Of a DNA stretch of 64,000 nt, positions 25,794-37,059 are shown piece by piece. This DNA is from VRUE01 sp963737575 (GTDB lineage: Bacteria; Actinomycetota; Thermoleophilia; Solirubrobacterales; 70-9): assembly GCA_963737575.1 (NCBI GenBank), contig CAVTTJ010000009.1:248001-312000 (forward strand), in the 5' to 3' direction. Position 1 is the first letter of the stretch, and every line of letters starts with the position of its first letter. A program made the translations under genes and the position numbers. A model generated the notes under the pieces. The model was not told the DNA's origin, did no database searches, and was given only the letters and a program-made list of their open reading frames with translations.

Positions 25794-26755
25794 AGCACCT
25801 GCTCTCGATCGAGGAACTGTCTCGCGAGGAGATCGAGGCGATCCTCGACCGGGCCGAGAGCTTCGCCGAGGTCGGCCGGCGCGACATCAAAAAGGTCCCG
25901 ACCCTGCGCGGTCGCACCGTCGTCAGCCTCTTCTACGAGTCGAGCACGCGCACGAGCAGCTCCTTCGAGCTCGCCGCGAAGCGGCTCTCCGCCGACCTGG
26001 TATCGGTCAAGGCAGCCGGGTCCTCGGTCGAGAAGGGCGAGTCGCTGAAGGACACGATCGCAACCCTCTCCGCCTACGACCCTGCCGCGATCGTTATCCG
26101 CCACCCACACGCGGGCGCCGCCCAGCTGGTCTCGGGCTGGACAGGCGCCGCCGTGATCAACGCCGGCGACGGCAAGCACGAGCACCCGAGCCAGGCCCTG
26201 CTCGACACCTTCACACTGCGTCGCCGCCTCGGCACCCTCGAGGGCAAGCGGATCTGGATCGTCGGCGACGTCCTCCACAGCCGCGTCGCCCGCTCCAACC
26301 TGATCGCCTTCCGGCGGATGGGCGCCGACGTGACGGTCTGCGGGCCTCCGACCCTGATCCCGCGCGGAATCGAGGAGCTCGGCTGCGAGGTCAGCCACTC
26401 GCTCGACCGGCTCGAGGAGGCCGACGTCGTCTATGCCCTGCGGATGCAGCGCGAGCGGATGAGCGAGAGCTTCGTCCCCTCGCTGCGCGAGTACGCGGCC
26501 GGCTTCCAGATCGACACCCGCCGGCTCAACCCGCGCCAGCTGCTGATGCATCCCGGGCCGGTCAACCGAGGCGTCGAGCTGTCCGGCGAGGCGCTCGACT
26601 CGCCGCAGTCGCTGGTCGCCGAGCAGGTGGCGGCCGGGCTCGTGGTGCGGATGGCGATCCTCTTCGAGCTTCTCGCCGGGCCCGACCGCAGCAACGCGTC
26701 GACGCCCGAGGGCGAGGGATCCGACAGCCCGACCCCGATCGGCCAGCCGGCGTGA
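25790..26755 (+). CDS. pyrB: Aspartate carbamoyltransferase catalytic subunit
   Basis: A 321-residue enzyme joining carbamoyl phosphate to aspartate, the second step of UMP synthesis. The carbamoyl-phosphate loop is YESSTRTSSSFELAAKRL. SSVEKGESLKDT, VIRHPHAGAA, DGKHEHPSQALLD and ALRMQRERM follow, and LMHPGPVNRGVEL closes the active site. No regulatory PyrI is present. ATGA overlaps pyrR and GTGA overlaps pyrC. Confidence 0.96.
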   Translation: MKHLLSIEELSREEIEAILDRAESFAEVGRRDIKKVPTLRGRTVVSLFYESSTRTSSSFELAAKRLSADLVSVKAAGSSVEKGESLKDTIATLSAYDPAAIVIRHPHAGAAQLVSGWTGAAVINAGDGKHEHPSQALLDTFTLRRRLGTLEGKRIWIVGDVLHSRVARSNLIAFRRMGADVTVCGPPTLIPRGIEELGCEVSHSLDRLEEADVVYALRMQRERMSESFVPSLREYAAGFQIDTRRLNPRQLLMHPGPVNRGVELSGEALDSPQSLVAEQVAAGLVVRMAILFELLAGPDRSNASTPEGEGSDSPTPIGQPA

Positions 26756-28122
26756 GCGGCGAGCCGCAGAGAGCGAGCCTCGCCGAGGCTCTCGAGATCC
26801 GCGCCGGCGAGCCGCCCGAGCTGATCCTGCGCGGCGCGACCGTCCTCGACCCCGTCGCCGGAATCGAGGGCGCCCACGACATCCTCGTCCGTGGCGGCCG
26901 GATCGCCGAGCTCGCCGCCCCGGGTGCCGCGGGCGGGAGCGACGCGGAGGTGGTCGAGGCTGAGGGGATGCACGCCTTCCCGGCATTCTTCGACCCCCAC
27001 GTCCACCTCCGAACTCCCGGCCACGAGCACAAGGAGGACATCGAAACCGGCACCCGCGCCGCCGCTGCCGGCGGCTACTGCGGGATCCTCGCGATGGCGA
27101 ACACCGAGCCGCCGGTCTCGACTCCCGCCGACGTGACCGCGCTGCGCGAGCAGGCCGCCGCCGACGGCTCGGTCCACGTCGGGTTCCTGGCGACGGTCAC
27201 CGCCGGGATGAGGGGTGAGGAGCTGACCGAGATGGTCGCGCTGCGCGAAGCCGGCGCGGTCGGGTTCTCAGACGACGGTCTGCCGATCGCCAGCGCCAGG
27301 CTGATGCGACGCGCGCTCCAGTACCAGCGCCTCTGCGGCGGCACGATCGCCCTCCACGAGGAGGACGCCGACCTCTCGGGCGATGGGGTCATGCACGAGG
27401 GGCCGGCCTCGGCGGCGCTCGGACTGGCCGGGATCCCCTCGGTCTCCGAGTCGACGATGATCGCCCGCGACGCCGCCCTCGCCGCCTACGAGGAGGCCCG
27501 GATCCACATCCAGCACCTCTCCGCCGCCGAGTCGGTCGAGGTCGTCCGCGCCGCCCGGGCCGCCGGCGTCGGGATCAGCGCCGAGGCCACCCCGCACCAC
27601 CTCTGCCTCACCGACGAGGAGGTGCGTAGCCTCGACCCCAACCGCTTCAAGATGAACCCGCCGCTGCGCGCCGAGCGCGACCGCCAGGCCCTGCTCGAGG
27701 GCCTCCGCGACGGGACGATCGAGTGCATCGCCACCGACCACGCGCCGCACGAGCCGGAGGAAAAGGAAGTGCCGTTCGAGCAGGCCGCGATGGGGGTCAC
27801 CGGCCTCGAGACCGCGTTCGCCGCGATCCACACCGACCTCGTCCTGCCTGGCGTCCTCGACCTCGCGCTGGTCGTCGAGCGCCTTGCCGGCGGAGCCGAG
27901 CCCTTCGGCCTCGAGCGGCCCTCGCTGGCGCCGGGGTCGGCGGCGAACATCGCCCTCTGCGACCTCGAGGCCGAGTGGACGGTGGGGGAGGAGGGCTTTG
28001 AGAGCCGCTCCCACAACTCGTGGTGCCACGGCCGCGCCCTCACCGGCAGGGTCCTGATGACGATCGCGGGCGGCCAGGTCGCCTACCGCCTCCGCTCCTT
28101 CAGCCTCGGGGTGGCCCGGTGA
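26752..28122 (+). CDS. pyrC: Dihydroorotase
   Basis: A 456-residue zinc amidohydrolase (class I type) that closes carbamoyl-aspartate to dihydroorotate. The metal motif is DPHVHLRTPGHEHKEDIETG. Further blocks are MANTEPPVSTPADV, IALHEED, IHIQHLSAAESVE, SAEATPHHLCLT, FKMNPPLR and CIATDHAPHEPEEK (catalytic Asp). The GTG start overlaps pyrB and its TGA overlaps the carA GTG. Confidence 0.95.
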   Translation: MSGEPQRASLAEALEIRAGEPPELILRGATVLDPVAGIEGAHDILVRGGRIAELAAPGAAGGSDAEVVEAEGMHAFPAFFDPHVHLRTPGHEHKEDIETGTRAAAAGGYCGILAMANTEPPVSTPADVTALREQAAADGSVHVGFLATVTAGMRGEELTEMVALREAGAVGFSDDGLPIASARLMRRALQYQRLCGGTIALHEEDADLSGDGVMHEGPASAALGLAGIPSVSESTMIARDAALAAYEEARIHIQHLSAAESVEVVRAARAAGVGISAEATPHHLCLTDEEVRSLDPNRFKMNPPLRAERDRQALLEGLRDGTIECIATDHAPHEPEEKEVPFEQAAMGVTGLETAFAAIHTDLVLPGVLDLALVVERLAGGAEPFGLERPSLAPGSAANIALCDLEAEWTVGEEGFESRSHNSWCHGRALTGRVLMTIAGGQVAYRLRSFSLGVAR

Positions 28123-29220
28123 GCGCCGGCTACATCCTCCTCGAGGACGGGACCCGCTTCGACGGCGACCTCTGCGCCGGCGCCGAGATCGCGACCGGCG
28201 AGGTCGTCTTCAACACCTCGATGACCGGCTATCAGGAGTCCGTCACCGACCCCTCCTACGCGGGCCAGATCATCGTCTTCACCTACCCGCTGATCGGCAA
28301 CTACGGCGTCTCCGCCGAGGCGATGGAGTCAGACCGCGCCCACGCCCGAGGCGTCGTCATGCGCGACGCCAAGAACCGTGAGGACGTCGCCGGCGCCGAG
28401 GGCGGCTGGGTCGACTGGCTGGGCGACTGCGGCGTGCCGGGCATCAGCGGCGTCGACACCAGGGCCCTCGTCCGCCACATCCGCGACCGCGGCGCGATGC
28501 GGGGCGGCATCTTCCCGTCCGACCTGGCCGAGGACGAGGCGCGCGAGCGCGTCGGGGCCGAGCCCTCGATGGACGGCGCCGACCTCGCCCGCACCGTCAC
28601 CCCGACGGAGCCGGTCCGCTTCGACGGCGACGGGCCGCACGTGGTCGGGATCGACACCGGGGTAAAGCTCAACATCGTCCGCCAGCTGCGGGAGCACGGC
28701 TGCCGGTTGACGCTGCTGCCCTGCACCCACTCGGCGGAGCAGGTCCTGGCCGAGGACCCCGACATCGTCTTCCTCGCCAACGGGCCCGGCGACCCCGCGG
28801 CGCTCGAGTACGTCGTCGAGACCGTCCGCGACCTCGTCGGCGTCAAGCCTGTGTTCGGGATCTGCCTCGGCCACCAGCTGCTCTGCCGCGCGGTCGGCCT
28901 GCAGACCTTCAAGCTCCCGTTCGGCCACCGCGGCACCAACCACCCGGTCAAGGACCTGGCGACGGGCCGGATCGACATCACCTCCCAGAACCACGGCTTC
29001 GCCGTCGAGGGCCCCGGCGGCGAGCCGCGGATCGAGGGCGACGAGCCGGTCCGCTGGGAGACCGACTTCGGCGCCGCCGAGCTCTCCCACCTGAACCTCT
29101 ACGACCGCACGGTCGAGGGCCTCGTCCTCAAGGACGTTCCCGGCGCCACGGTCCAGTACCACCCCGAGGCCGGCCCCGGGCCGCACGACGCCCGCCACCT
29201 GTTCGAGGAGTTCCTGGCGC

Positions 29221-29231
<11 letters not shown>
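28119..29231 (+). CDS. carA: Carbamoyl-phosphate synthase small (glutaminase) subunit
   Basis: A 370-residue subunit that releases ammonia from glutamine. The N-terminal CarA domain has FNTSMTGYQESVTDPSYAGQ. The C-terminal class I amidotransferase has VFGICLGHQLL with the nucleophile Cys, and QYHPEAGPGPHDA with the His-Glu pair. GTG 28119 is chosen: it makes the GTGA overlap with pyrC and falls directly before the conserved SAGYILLEDGTRF. Its end overlaps the carB TTG by 11 bp. Confidence 0.95.
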
Positions 29232-32333
<3,102 letters not shown>

Positions 32334-32341
<8 letters not shown>

Positions 32342-33165
32342 GGTCAGGTGGCCGCCGTTCGGGCGGCGGTTGTGCGAGGTGGTCAAGGCCCACGACTCCG
32401 GCGGTTACCGCGTCTTCTCCTTGCGTGACGACGAGGGACCAACGCCGCTGGCGGGCCAGTTCTACATGCTGGCTGCAGAGCGCCACTGGGAGGAGAGGGG
32501 GCAGCGCCCATTCCTGCCGCGGGCGCTCTCGGTCGCCGACGCGATAGAGGTGGACGGGGGCCGGCGGCTCGACTTCCTGGTCGAGGGGATCGGGCCCGGA
32601 ACCGACCGGCTCTGCGAGCTCGAGCCGGGCGAGAGGGTCTGGGCCAACGGCCCGCTCGGCAACTGCTTCTCTGAGCCGAGCCGGCTTGCGCCGGGCGCGG
32701 CCGGGGCGATCCTCGTCGGCGGCGGGATCGGGGTCGCCCCCCTCGCCCTGCTGCGCCGCTCCCTCTCCGACCGCGGGGTCCCGACCCGCATTCTGCTCGG
32801 CTTCCGCGACCGCGCCCACTCCGGCGGGCTCGACGATCTGTTCGCCTGCTGCGAGGTCCGGCTCGCGAGCGAGGACGGGCACGCGGGTCACGCCGGCTAC
32901 GTCACCGACCTCCTGGCGGCGATGCTCGCCGGCGACGACGCCGCCGGCGCCGCCGTCTACGCCTGCGGCCCACCCCCGATGCTCGACGCCGTGGCGGAGA
33001 TGTGCGCCGACCCAGGGCGTCGCCGCCGAGCTCGCCCACGAGGCCCCGATGGCCTGCGGCTTCGGCGCCTGCTTCGGCTGCGCCGTCCCGAATCGCGACG
33101 GCGACGGCTACATCCGCCTCTGCGTCGACGGCCCGGTGTTGCGCGCCGATGGCAGCTCCAGGTCG
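32334..33165 (+). CDS. pyrK: Dihydroorotate dehydrogenase electron-transfer subunit, one frameshift
   Basis: An FAD and [2Fe-2S] protein that passes electrons from dihydroorotate oxidation to NAD. It shows PFLPRALSVADA (FAD binding), GPLGNCFSE, ILVGGGIGVAPLALLRRSL (NAD/FAD) and YACGPPPMLDAVAEMCAD. The iron-sulfur ligands (ACGFGACFGC) are in a different frame. One extra C near 33010-33013 explains it: removing it gives DQGVAAELAHEAPMACGFG. After the shift the frame runs into pyrD without a stop. ATG 32334 overlaps carB by 8 bp. Confidence 0.88.
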
Positions 33166-34182
33166 GCTGAACCTGATTCGAATCTGCCGGGGGGTGGCGC
33201 CGTAGGGGGGCCCGCCCCCGAGGAAGCTTCAGCTACCGCAGGGGGTGGGGGGTCCCCTGCGGCGACAGGACCCGCCGGCCCATCCGCCGTCGAGTTCTGC
33301 GGATTGCGATTGCGTAACCGCGTAATCAACGCATCGGGGACATTTGACGCGATCGCTGCCCGGCGGGTCTATGGCGACGCGCTGCTCGAAGACTTTCCCT
33401 TCGCCGCCTTCGTCTCGAAGACGATCACGCTCGAGCCGCGCGCCGGGAATGAGCCGCAGCGGATCTGGGAGACGCCGGCCGGGATGATCAACTCGATCGG
33501 GTTGCCCAACAGGGGCCTCGAGGGCTTCCTCGCGAGCGACCTGCCGCAGCTGGCGCTGCTGCCGGTGCCGCTGATCGTCTCGGTGATGGCGACCAGCCGG
33601 GAGGATTTCTCGCGCCTCCTCGACGGGGTGGCGGGCAGGGAGGAGGTGGCGGCGATCGAGCTCAACGTCTCCTGCCCGAACGTCCACTCAGGCCTGATCG
33701 TCGGCGAGCAGCCGGTCGAGACCGCGGCGTTGCTCGATGTGCTGCGACCGCTGAGCGAGAAGCCGCTGATCGTGAAGCTGACGCCGAACGTCGCCGACCC
33801 CGCCGCGGTCGCTGTGGCCGCCGAGGAGAGCGGCGCCGACGCGGTCTCGCTGATCAACACGATGAAGGCGAGCGCGATCGACACGGCGACCGGCCGGACC
33901 GGGATCGCGGCAGGCCATGGCGGCCTCTCCGGCCCGGCGGTGCGGCCGATCGCCGTCGCTCAGGTCCGCACCGTCGCCGCTGCGACGCGGCTCCCGATCG
34001 TCGGCATGGGCGGGGTGGAAAGCGGCTCCGACGGGCTCGAACTGCTCGCCGCCGGAGCGACATTGGTCGCCGTCGGGACCGAGAGCTTTCGCGACCCGGC
34101 GGCCGGGAATCGGGTCGCCGCCGAGCTCGCCATCGTCGATTTTGAGAACCGCGGCCTCGACCTCAGGTCCAGGTCTAGGTGA
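33166..34182 (+). CDS. pyrD: Dihydroorotate dehydrogenase, class 1B catalytic subunit
   Basis: A TIM-barrel FMN enzyme oxidising dihydroorotate to orotate. The domain starts about 33286 (VEFCGLRLRNRVINASGTF). VSKTITLEPRAGNEPQRIWE, MINSIGLPNRG and the catalytic Cys loop ELNVSCPNVHSG follow, then LTPNVAD, SLINTMKASAID, GGLSGPAVRP and IVGMGGVESG. No clear start codon with a ribosome-binding sequence precedes it. The frame is continuous with the corrected end of PyrK through a Gly/Ala/Pro linker of about 40 residues, so a PyrK-PyrD fusion is possible. A separate gene with an unusual start is the alternative. Confidence 0.9.
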   Translation, partial: AEPDSNLPGGGAVGGPAPEEASATAGGGGSPAATGPAGPSAVEFCGLRLRNRVINASGTFDAIAARRVYGDALLEDFPFAAFVSKTITLEPRAGNEPQRIWETPAGMINSIGLPNRGLEGFLASDLPQLALLPVPLIVSVMATSREDFSRLLDGVAGREEVAAIELNVSCPNVHSGLIVGEQPVETAALLDVLRPLSEKPLIVKLTPNVADPAAVAVAAEESGADAVSLINTMKASAIDTATGRTGIAAGHGGLSGPAVRPIAVAQVRTVAAATRLPIVGMGGVESGSDGLELLAAGATLVAVGTESFRDPAAGNRVAAELAIVDFENRGLDLRSRSR

Positions 34183-34209
34183 ATTTCGCCGAAAATGGCG
34201 AACACCCCC

Positions 34210-34237
34210 TTGCGCACCCGCGACCCGCGGCTATACT
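34210..34237 (+). promoter_or_regulatory. Promoter of mihF
   Basis: TTGCGC at 34210-34215 and TATACT at 34232-34237 are 16 bp apart. The ATG at 34248 is only ten bases after the -10, so the leader is a few bases at most and no Shine-Dalgarno is present. Confidence 0.55.
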
Positions 34238-34247
34238 CGCCGCCCAC

Positions 34248-34580
34248 ATGCCCGCCCCAGTCAAGACGTCATCCGCGGCCCCCGAGAGGTCGCTCGACCA
34301 GCGGATGGACGCCCTGCGGCGGGCCAACGGCATCCGCACCGCTCGGGCCAAGCTGAAGAAGGACCTCAAAGCTGGCAAGGCGAGCATCCACGCCCTCCTT
34401 CTCGACCCCCCGGAGTACGTCCAGACCGCCAAGGTCTTCGACATGCTCCTCGCGGTCCCCAAGTACGGCCGGGTGAAGACCAACAGGATCCTCAACCAGT
34501 GCCGGATCTCGCCGTCGAAGACGATCGGCGGCCTGTCGGAACGGCAGCGCGCCGAGCTCGTCTCCCAGCTCCGCCGATAA
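34248..34580 (+). CDS. mihF: Integration host factor, actinobacterial type
   Basis: A 110-residue nucleoid protein of the actinobacterial mIHF family, which bends DNA and is unrelated to HU/IHF of proteobacteria. The conserved body is RANGIRTARAKLKKDLKAG, VFDMLLAVPKYGRVKTNRIL and RISPSKTIGGLSERQRAEL, with the helix-two-turn-helix near residues 60-85. Location beside gmk and rpoZ is the usual actinobacterial order. ATG 34248 is used; frames extending further upstream cross the promoter. Confidence 0.93.
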   Translation: MPAPVKTSSAAPERSLDQRMDALRRANGIRTARAKLKKDLKAGKASIHALLLDPPEYVQTAKVFDMLLAVPKYGRVKTNRILNQCRISPSKTIGGLSERQRAELVSQLRR

Positions 34581-34615
34581 ACGGCCGGGCGGCCGGTCAG
34601 TATCCGGACCGTCTC

Positions 34616-35194
34616 ATGTCCAAGGTATTCGTCATCACCGGTCCCTCAGGGGTCGGCAAGGGAACGCTGATCGCGAAGCTGCTCGAGCGGGTCCCGGGCC
34701 TCGAGCTGTCGGTCTCGGCGACGACCCGCGAGCCCCGCGAGGGTGAGGTAGACGGGCGCGATTACCACTTCCTCACCCGCGAGGCATTCGACGACCGGAT
34801 CGACGCCGAGGACTTCCTCGAGTTCGCGACCTACAGCGGCAACCGCTACGGGACGCTCCGCTCTGAGGTCCGCCGCCGGCTCGACGAGGGGGCCTCGGTC
34901 CTGCTCGAGATCGAGGTCCAGGGGGCGCGCCAGGTGCGGGCCGCGATGCGGGAGTCGGTCCAGGTCTTCATCGGGCCGCCGGACCCGGCTGAGCTGCGGC
35001 GGCGCCTCGAACGCCGCGGCACCGACTCCGAAGAGGCGATCGACTCCCGGCTCGAGGTCGCCGAGCAGGAGCTCGCCGCCCAGGACGAGTTCGCCTACCG
35101 GATAGTCAACGACGATCTCGACCAGGCCGCGGCCGAGCTGGAGGGAATCGTGCGCGCCGAGCTCGGCCTTTCTCTAGACTCCCCCGCCGAATGA
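34616..35194 (+). CDS. gmk: Guanylate kinase
   Basis: A 192-residue kinase phosphorylating GMP to GDP. The P-loop is ITGPSGVGKGTL. The GMP-binding region contains SVSATTREPREGEVDGRDYHF and FLEFATYSGNRYGT; IEVQGARQVR and the lid RRRLERRGTDSEEAIDSRL follow. ATG 34616 immediately precedes the conserved SKVFVITG. It overlaps rpoZ by 4 bp. Confidence 0.95.
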   Translation: MSKVFVITGPSGVGKGTLIAKLLERVPGLELSVSATTREPREGEVDGRDYHFLTREAFDDRIDAEDFLEFATYSGNRYGTLRSEVRRRLDEGASVLLEIEVQGARQVRAAMRESVQVFIGPPDPAELRRRLERRGTDSEEAIDSRLEVAEQELAAQDEFAYRIVNDDLDQAAAELEGIVRAELGLSLDSPAE

Positions 35195-35424
35195 TCAAAC
35201 CACGCGTAGACAAGCTTCTCGAGCACGCCGACTCGCATTACGCCGCGGTCGTCGTCTCGGCGAAGCGGGCGAGACAGATCAACAGCTACTTCCACAGCCT
35301 CGGCGAAGGCAGCTTCGGGGAGTACCCGCCGCCGATGGTCGAGACTCACGGCGAAGCGAACTACCTCTCGATGGCCTTGGAGGAGCTCGCCGAGGGCAAG
35401 CTCAAATACGAGTACCGCGCCTAG
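35191..35424 (+). CDS. rpoZ: RNA polymerase omega subunit
   Basis: A 77-residue omega subunit aiding beta-prime assembly. It has the actinobacterial pattern VVVSAKRARQINSYFHSLGE, then SMALEELAEGKLKYEY. ATGA overlap with gmk. Confidence 0.93.
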   Translation: MIKPRVDKLLEHADSHYAAVVVSAKRARQINSYFHSLGEGSFGEYPPPMVETHGEANYLSMALEELAEGKLKYEYRA

Positions 35425-35449
35425 GCGCACCGCATCCAGGAGGTCGCAG

Positions 35450-36702
35450 ATGGCCCGCATCCTGCTCGGCGTAAGCGGCGGGATCGCCGCCTACAAGTCG
35501 CTCGAGCTGGCCCGGCTGGCGACGCTCGCCGGCCACGGCGTGCGGGTTGTAATGACCGAGGCCGCCGGCCGCTTCGTCGGCGCCGCCTCCTTCGAGGGGA
35601 TCACCGGCGCACCCGCGCTGACCTCCGAGTTCGAGCGCGACCCGCTGCGAGGGGCATTTCCCGGCGACCCCACCCCCGAGCACGACCCGATCGGCCATCT
35701 CGCGGTCGCCGCCAACTGCGACGCCTTCCTTGTCGCCCCGGCGTCGGCCAACACCCTCGCCAAGCTGGCCGCGGGGATGGCCGACTCGATGCTGACGACG
35801 TCCTTCCTCGCCTGCGCCTCGCCGCGCCTCGTCGCCCCGGCGATGAACGACCGGATGTACGCCGACCCGGCGACCCAGGCCAACATCGCGACGCTGCGCG
35901 AGCGCGACATCAACCGTGATCGAGCCGGAGGAGGGAAGGCTCGCCTCGCGTGGCGAGCACGGCCGCGGCAGGCTGCCCGACCCGGCCCGGCTGCTGGAGC
36001 GGGTCGAGGCGGTGCTCCCGGCCGGCGATAGGCCGTGGGACGGCCTCCGAGTCCTCGTCACCGCCGGCGGCACCCGCGAGCCGATCGACACCGTCCGCTT
36101 CATCGGCAATCGCTCCAGCGGTCGCATGGGCCTCGCTCTCGCCTCCGCCGCGGCGCGCCGCGGCGCCGAGGTGACCCTGATCGCCGCCAACGTCGCCCTG
36201 CCCGAGTCCGCCGGGGTGCGCCGGATCGACGTCGAGACCGCCGACCAGCTCGCCGAGGCGACCCGGGCCGAGTTCCCGGCGGCCCAGGTCCTGCTGATGG
36301 CCGCCGCGCCCGCCGACTTCAGGCCGCCCGCCGCCGAGCCGGGAAAGCTGAAGCGCGCCGAGGGCCTCGAGCTCCGGCTCGAGCCGACCGAGGACATCCT
36401 CGCCGGCCTCGCCGCGGAGCGCGGCTCCGGGCAGACGATCGTCGGATTCGCCGCCGAAGCCGGGGAGGGGGCGCGGGACCGCGCCCGCGAGAAGCGGAGC
36501 CGCAAGGGGGTCGACCTGATCGTCCTCAACGACGTCTCCGACCCGGCGATCGGGTTCGAGAGCGAGGACAACGCGGTGACGCTGATCGACGCCGAGTCGG
36601 AGACGGAGGTGCCGATCGCCTCCAAGGAGGAGATCGCCGCCGCGATCCTCGACCGGGTCGACAGACTTGCGGCGGCCGGGCGCAAGGAGCGGGCTATACT
36701 GA
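35450..36702 (+). CDS. coaBC: Phosphopantothenoylcysteine decarboxylase/synthetase, frameshifted
   Basis: A bifunctional coenzyme A enzyme. The CoaC flavoprotein part runs from ATG 35450 (ILLGVSGGIAAYKSLELARL) through APAMNDRMY, and the CoaB ligase part from VIEPEEGRLASRGEHGRGRL with LVTAGGTREPIDTVRFIGNR and SSGRMGLALASA. One extra A near 35911-35914 separates the two frames. The CoaB frame (KGVDLIVLNDVSD, IASKEEIAAAILDRV) has no stop where the protein should end and runs on into rimP; a TGA in another frame at 36700-36702 is the likely true end, implying a second indel. The 3' end holds the promoter-like TATACT for the rimP operon. Confidence 0.85.
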
Positions 36703-36759
36703 ATTTAAGCTTTTTCGTGCCTAGCAGTCTCGAGAAGTGGGCCTGGCCCACTTTTTTTT
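36695..36759 (+). promoter_or_regulatory. Promoter and leader terminator/attenuator of the rimP-nusA-infB operon
   Basis: TATACT (36695-36700) is a strong -10 without a clear -35. The transcript then meets AAGTGGGCC/GGCCCACTT (36735-36743 and 36745-36753) running into a T-run to 36759, a textbook intrinsic terminator 14 bases before the rimP ATG. A terminator ahead of the operon encoding NusA suggests attenuation of the operon, with readthrough sensitive to NusA (inference). Confidence 0.7.
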
Positions 36760-36772
36760 CGCTCCAAATCAG

Positions 36773-37059
36773 ATGGAAGACCTCAAGAACGACATCCAGC
36801 AGCAGCTCCAGGAGCTCGACTCAGCAGATCGAGCTCGTCGCGCATCGAGCGACCCGGATCGGAGGCGCTCCGGCTCTTCGTCGACCACCCCGACGGGGTG
36901 GATCTGGCGCTGTGCGAACGCGTGACCAAGCACCTCAACCACCTGCTGGCCGAATACTCGCTCGAGGTCTCCTCGCCCGGCCCGAAGTACCGCCGCCCCA
37001 GTCCAGTTTCCGACACTTCGCAGAGCATCCGCGAGGGTGAGCCCGAGGAGGTTCAGTGA
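36773..37059 (+). pseudogene. rimP: Ribosome maturation factor RimP, degraded copy
   Basis: RimP assists 30S assembly. It is recognised by position before nusA and by pieces in three frames: MEDLKNDIQQQLQELDS (ATG 36773), then QIELVAHRATRIGGAPAL, then LFVDHPDGVDLALCERVTKH and LLAEYSLEVSSPGP. The final frame ends at TGA 37057-37059, overlapping the nusA GTG. After SSPG only about 25 residues remain, where the family has a C-terminal domain of about 70, so besides two frame changes roughly 50 codons seem to be missing. It is either a real decayed gene or a badly resolved stretch. Confidence 0.65.
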
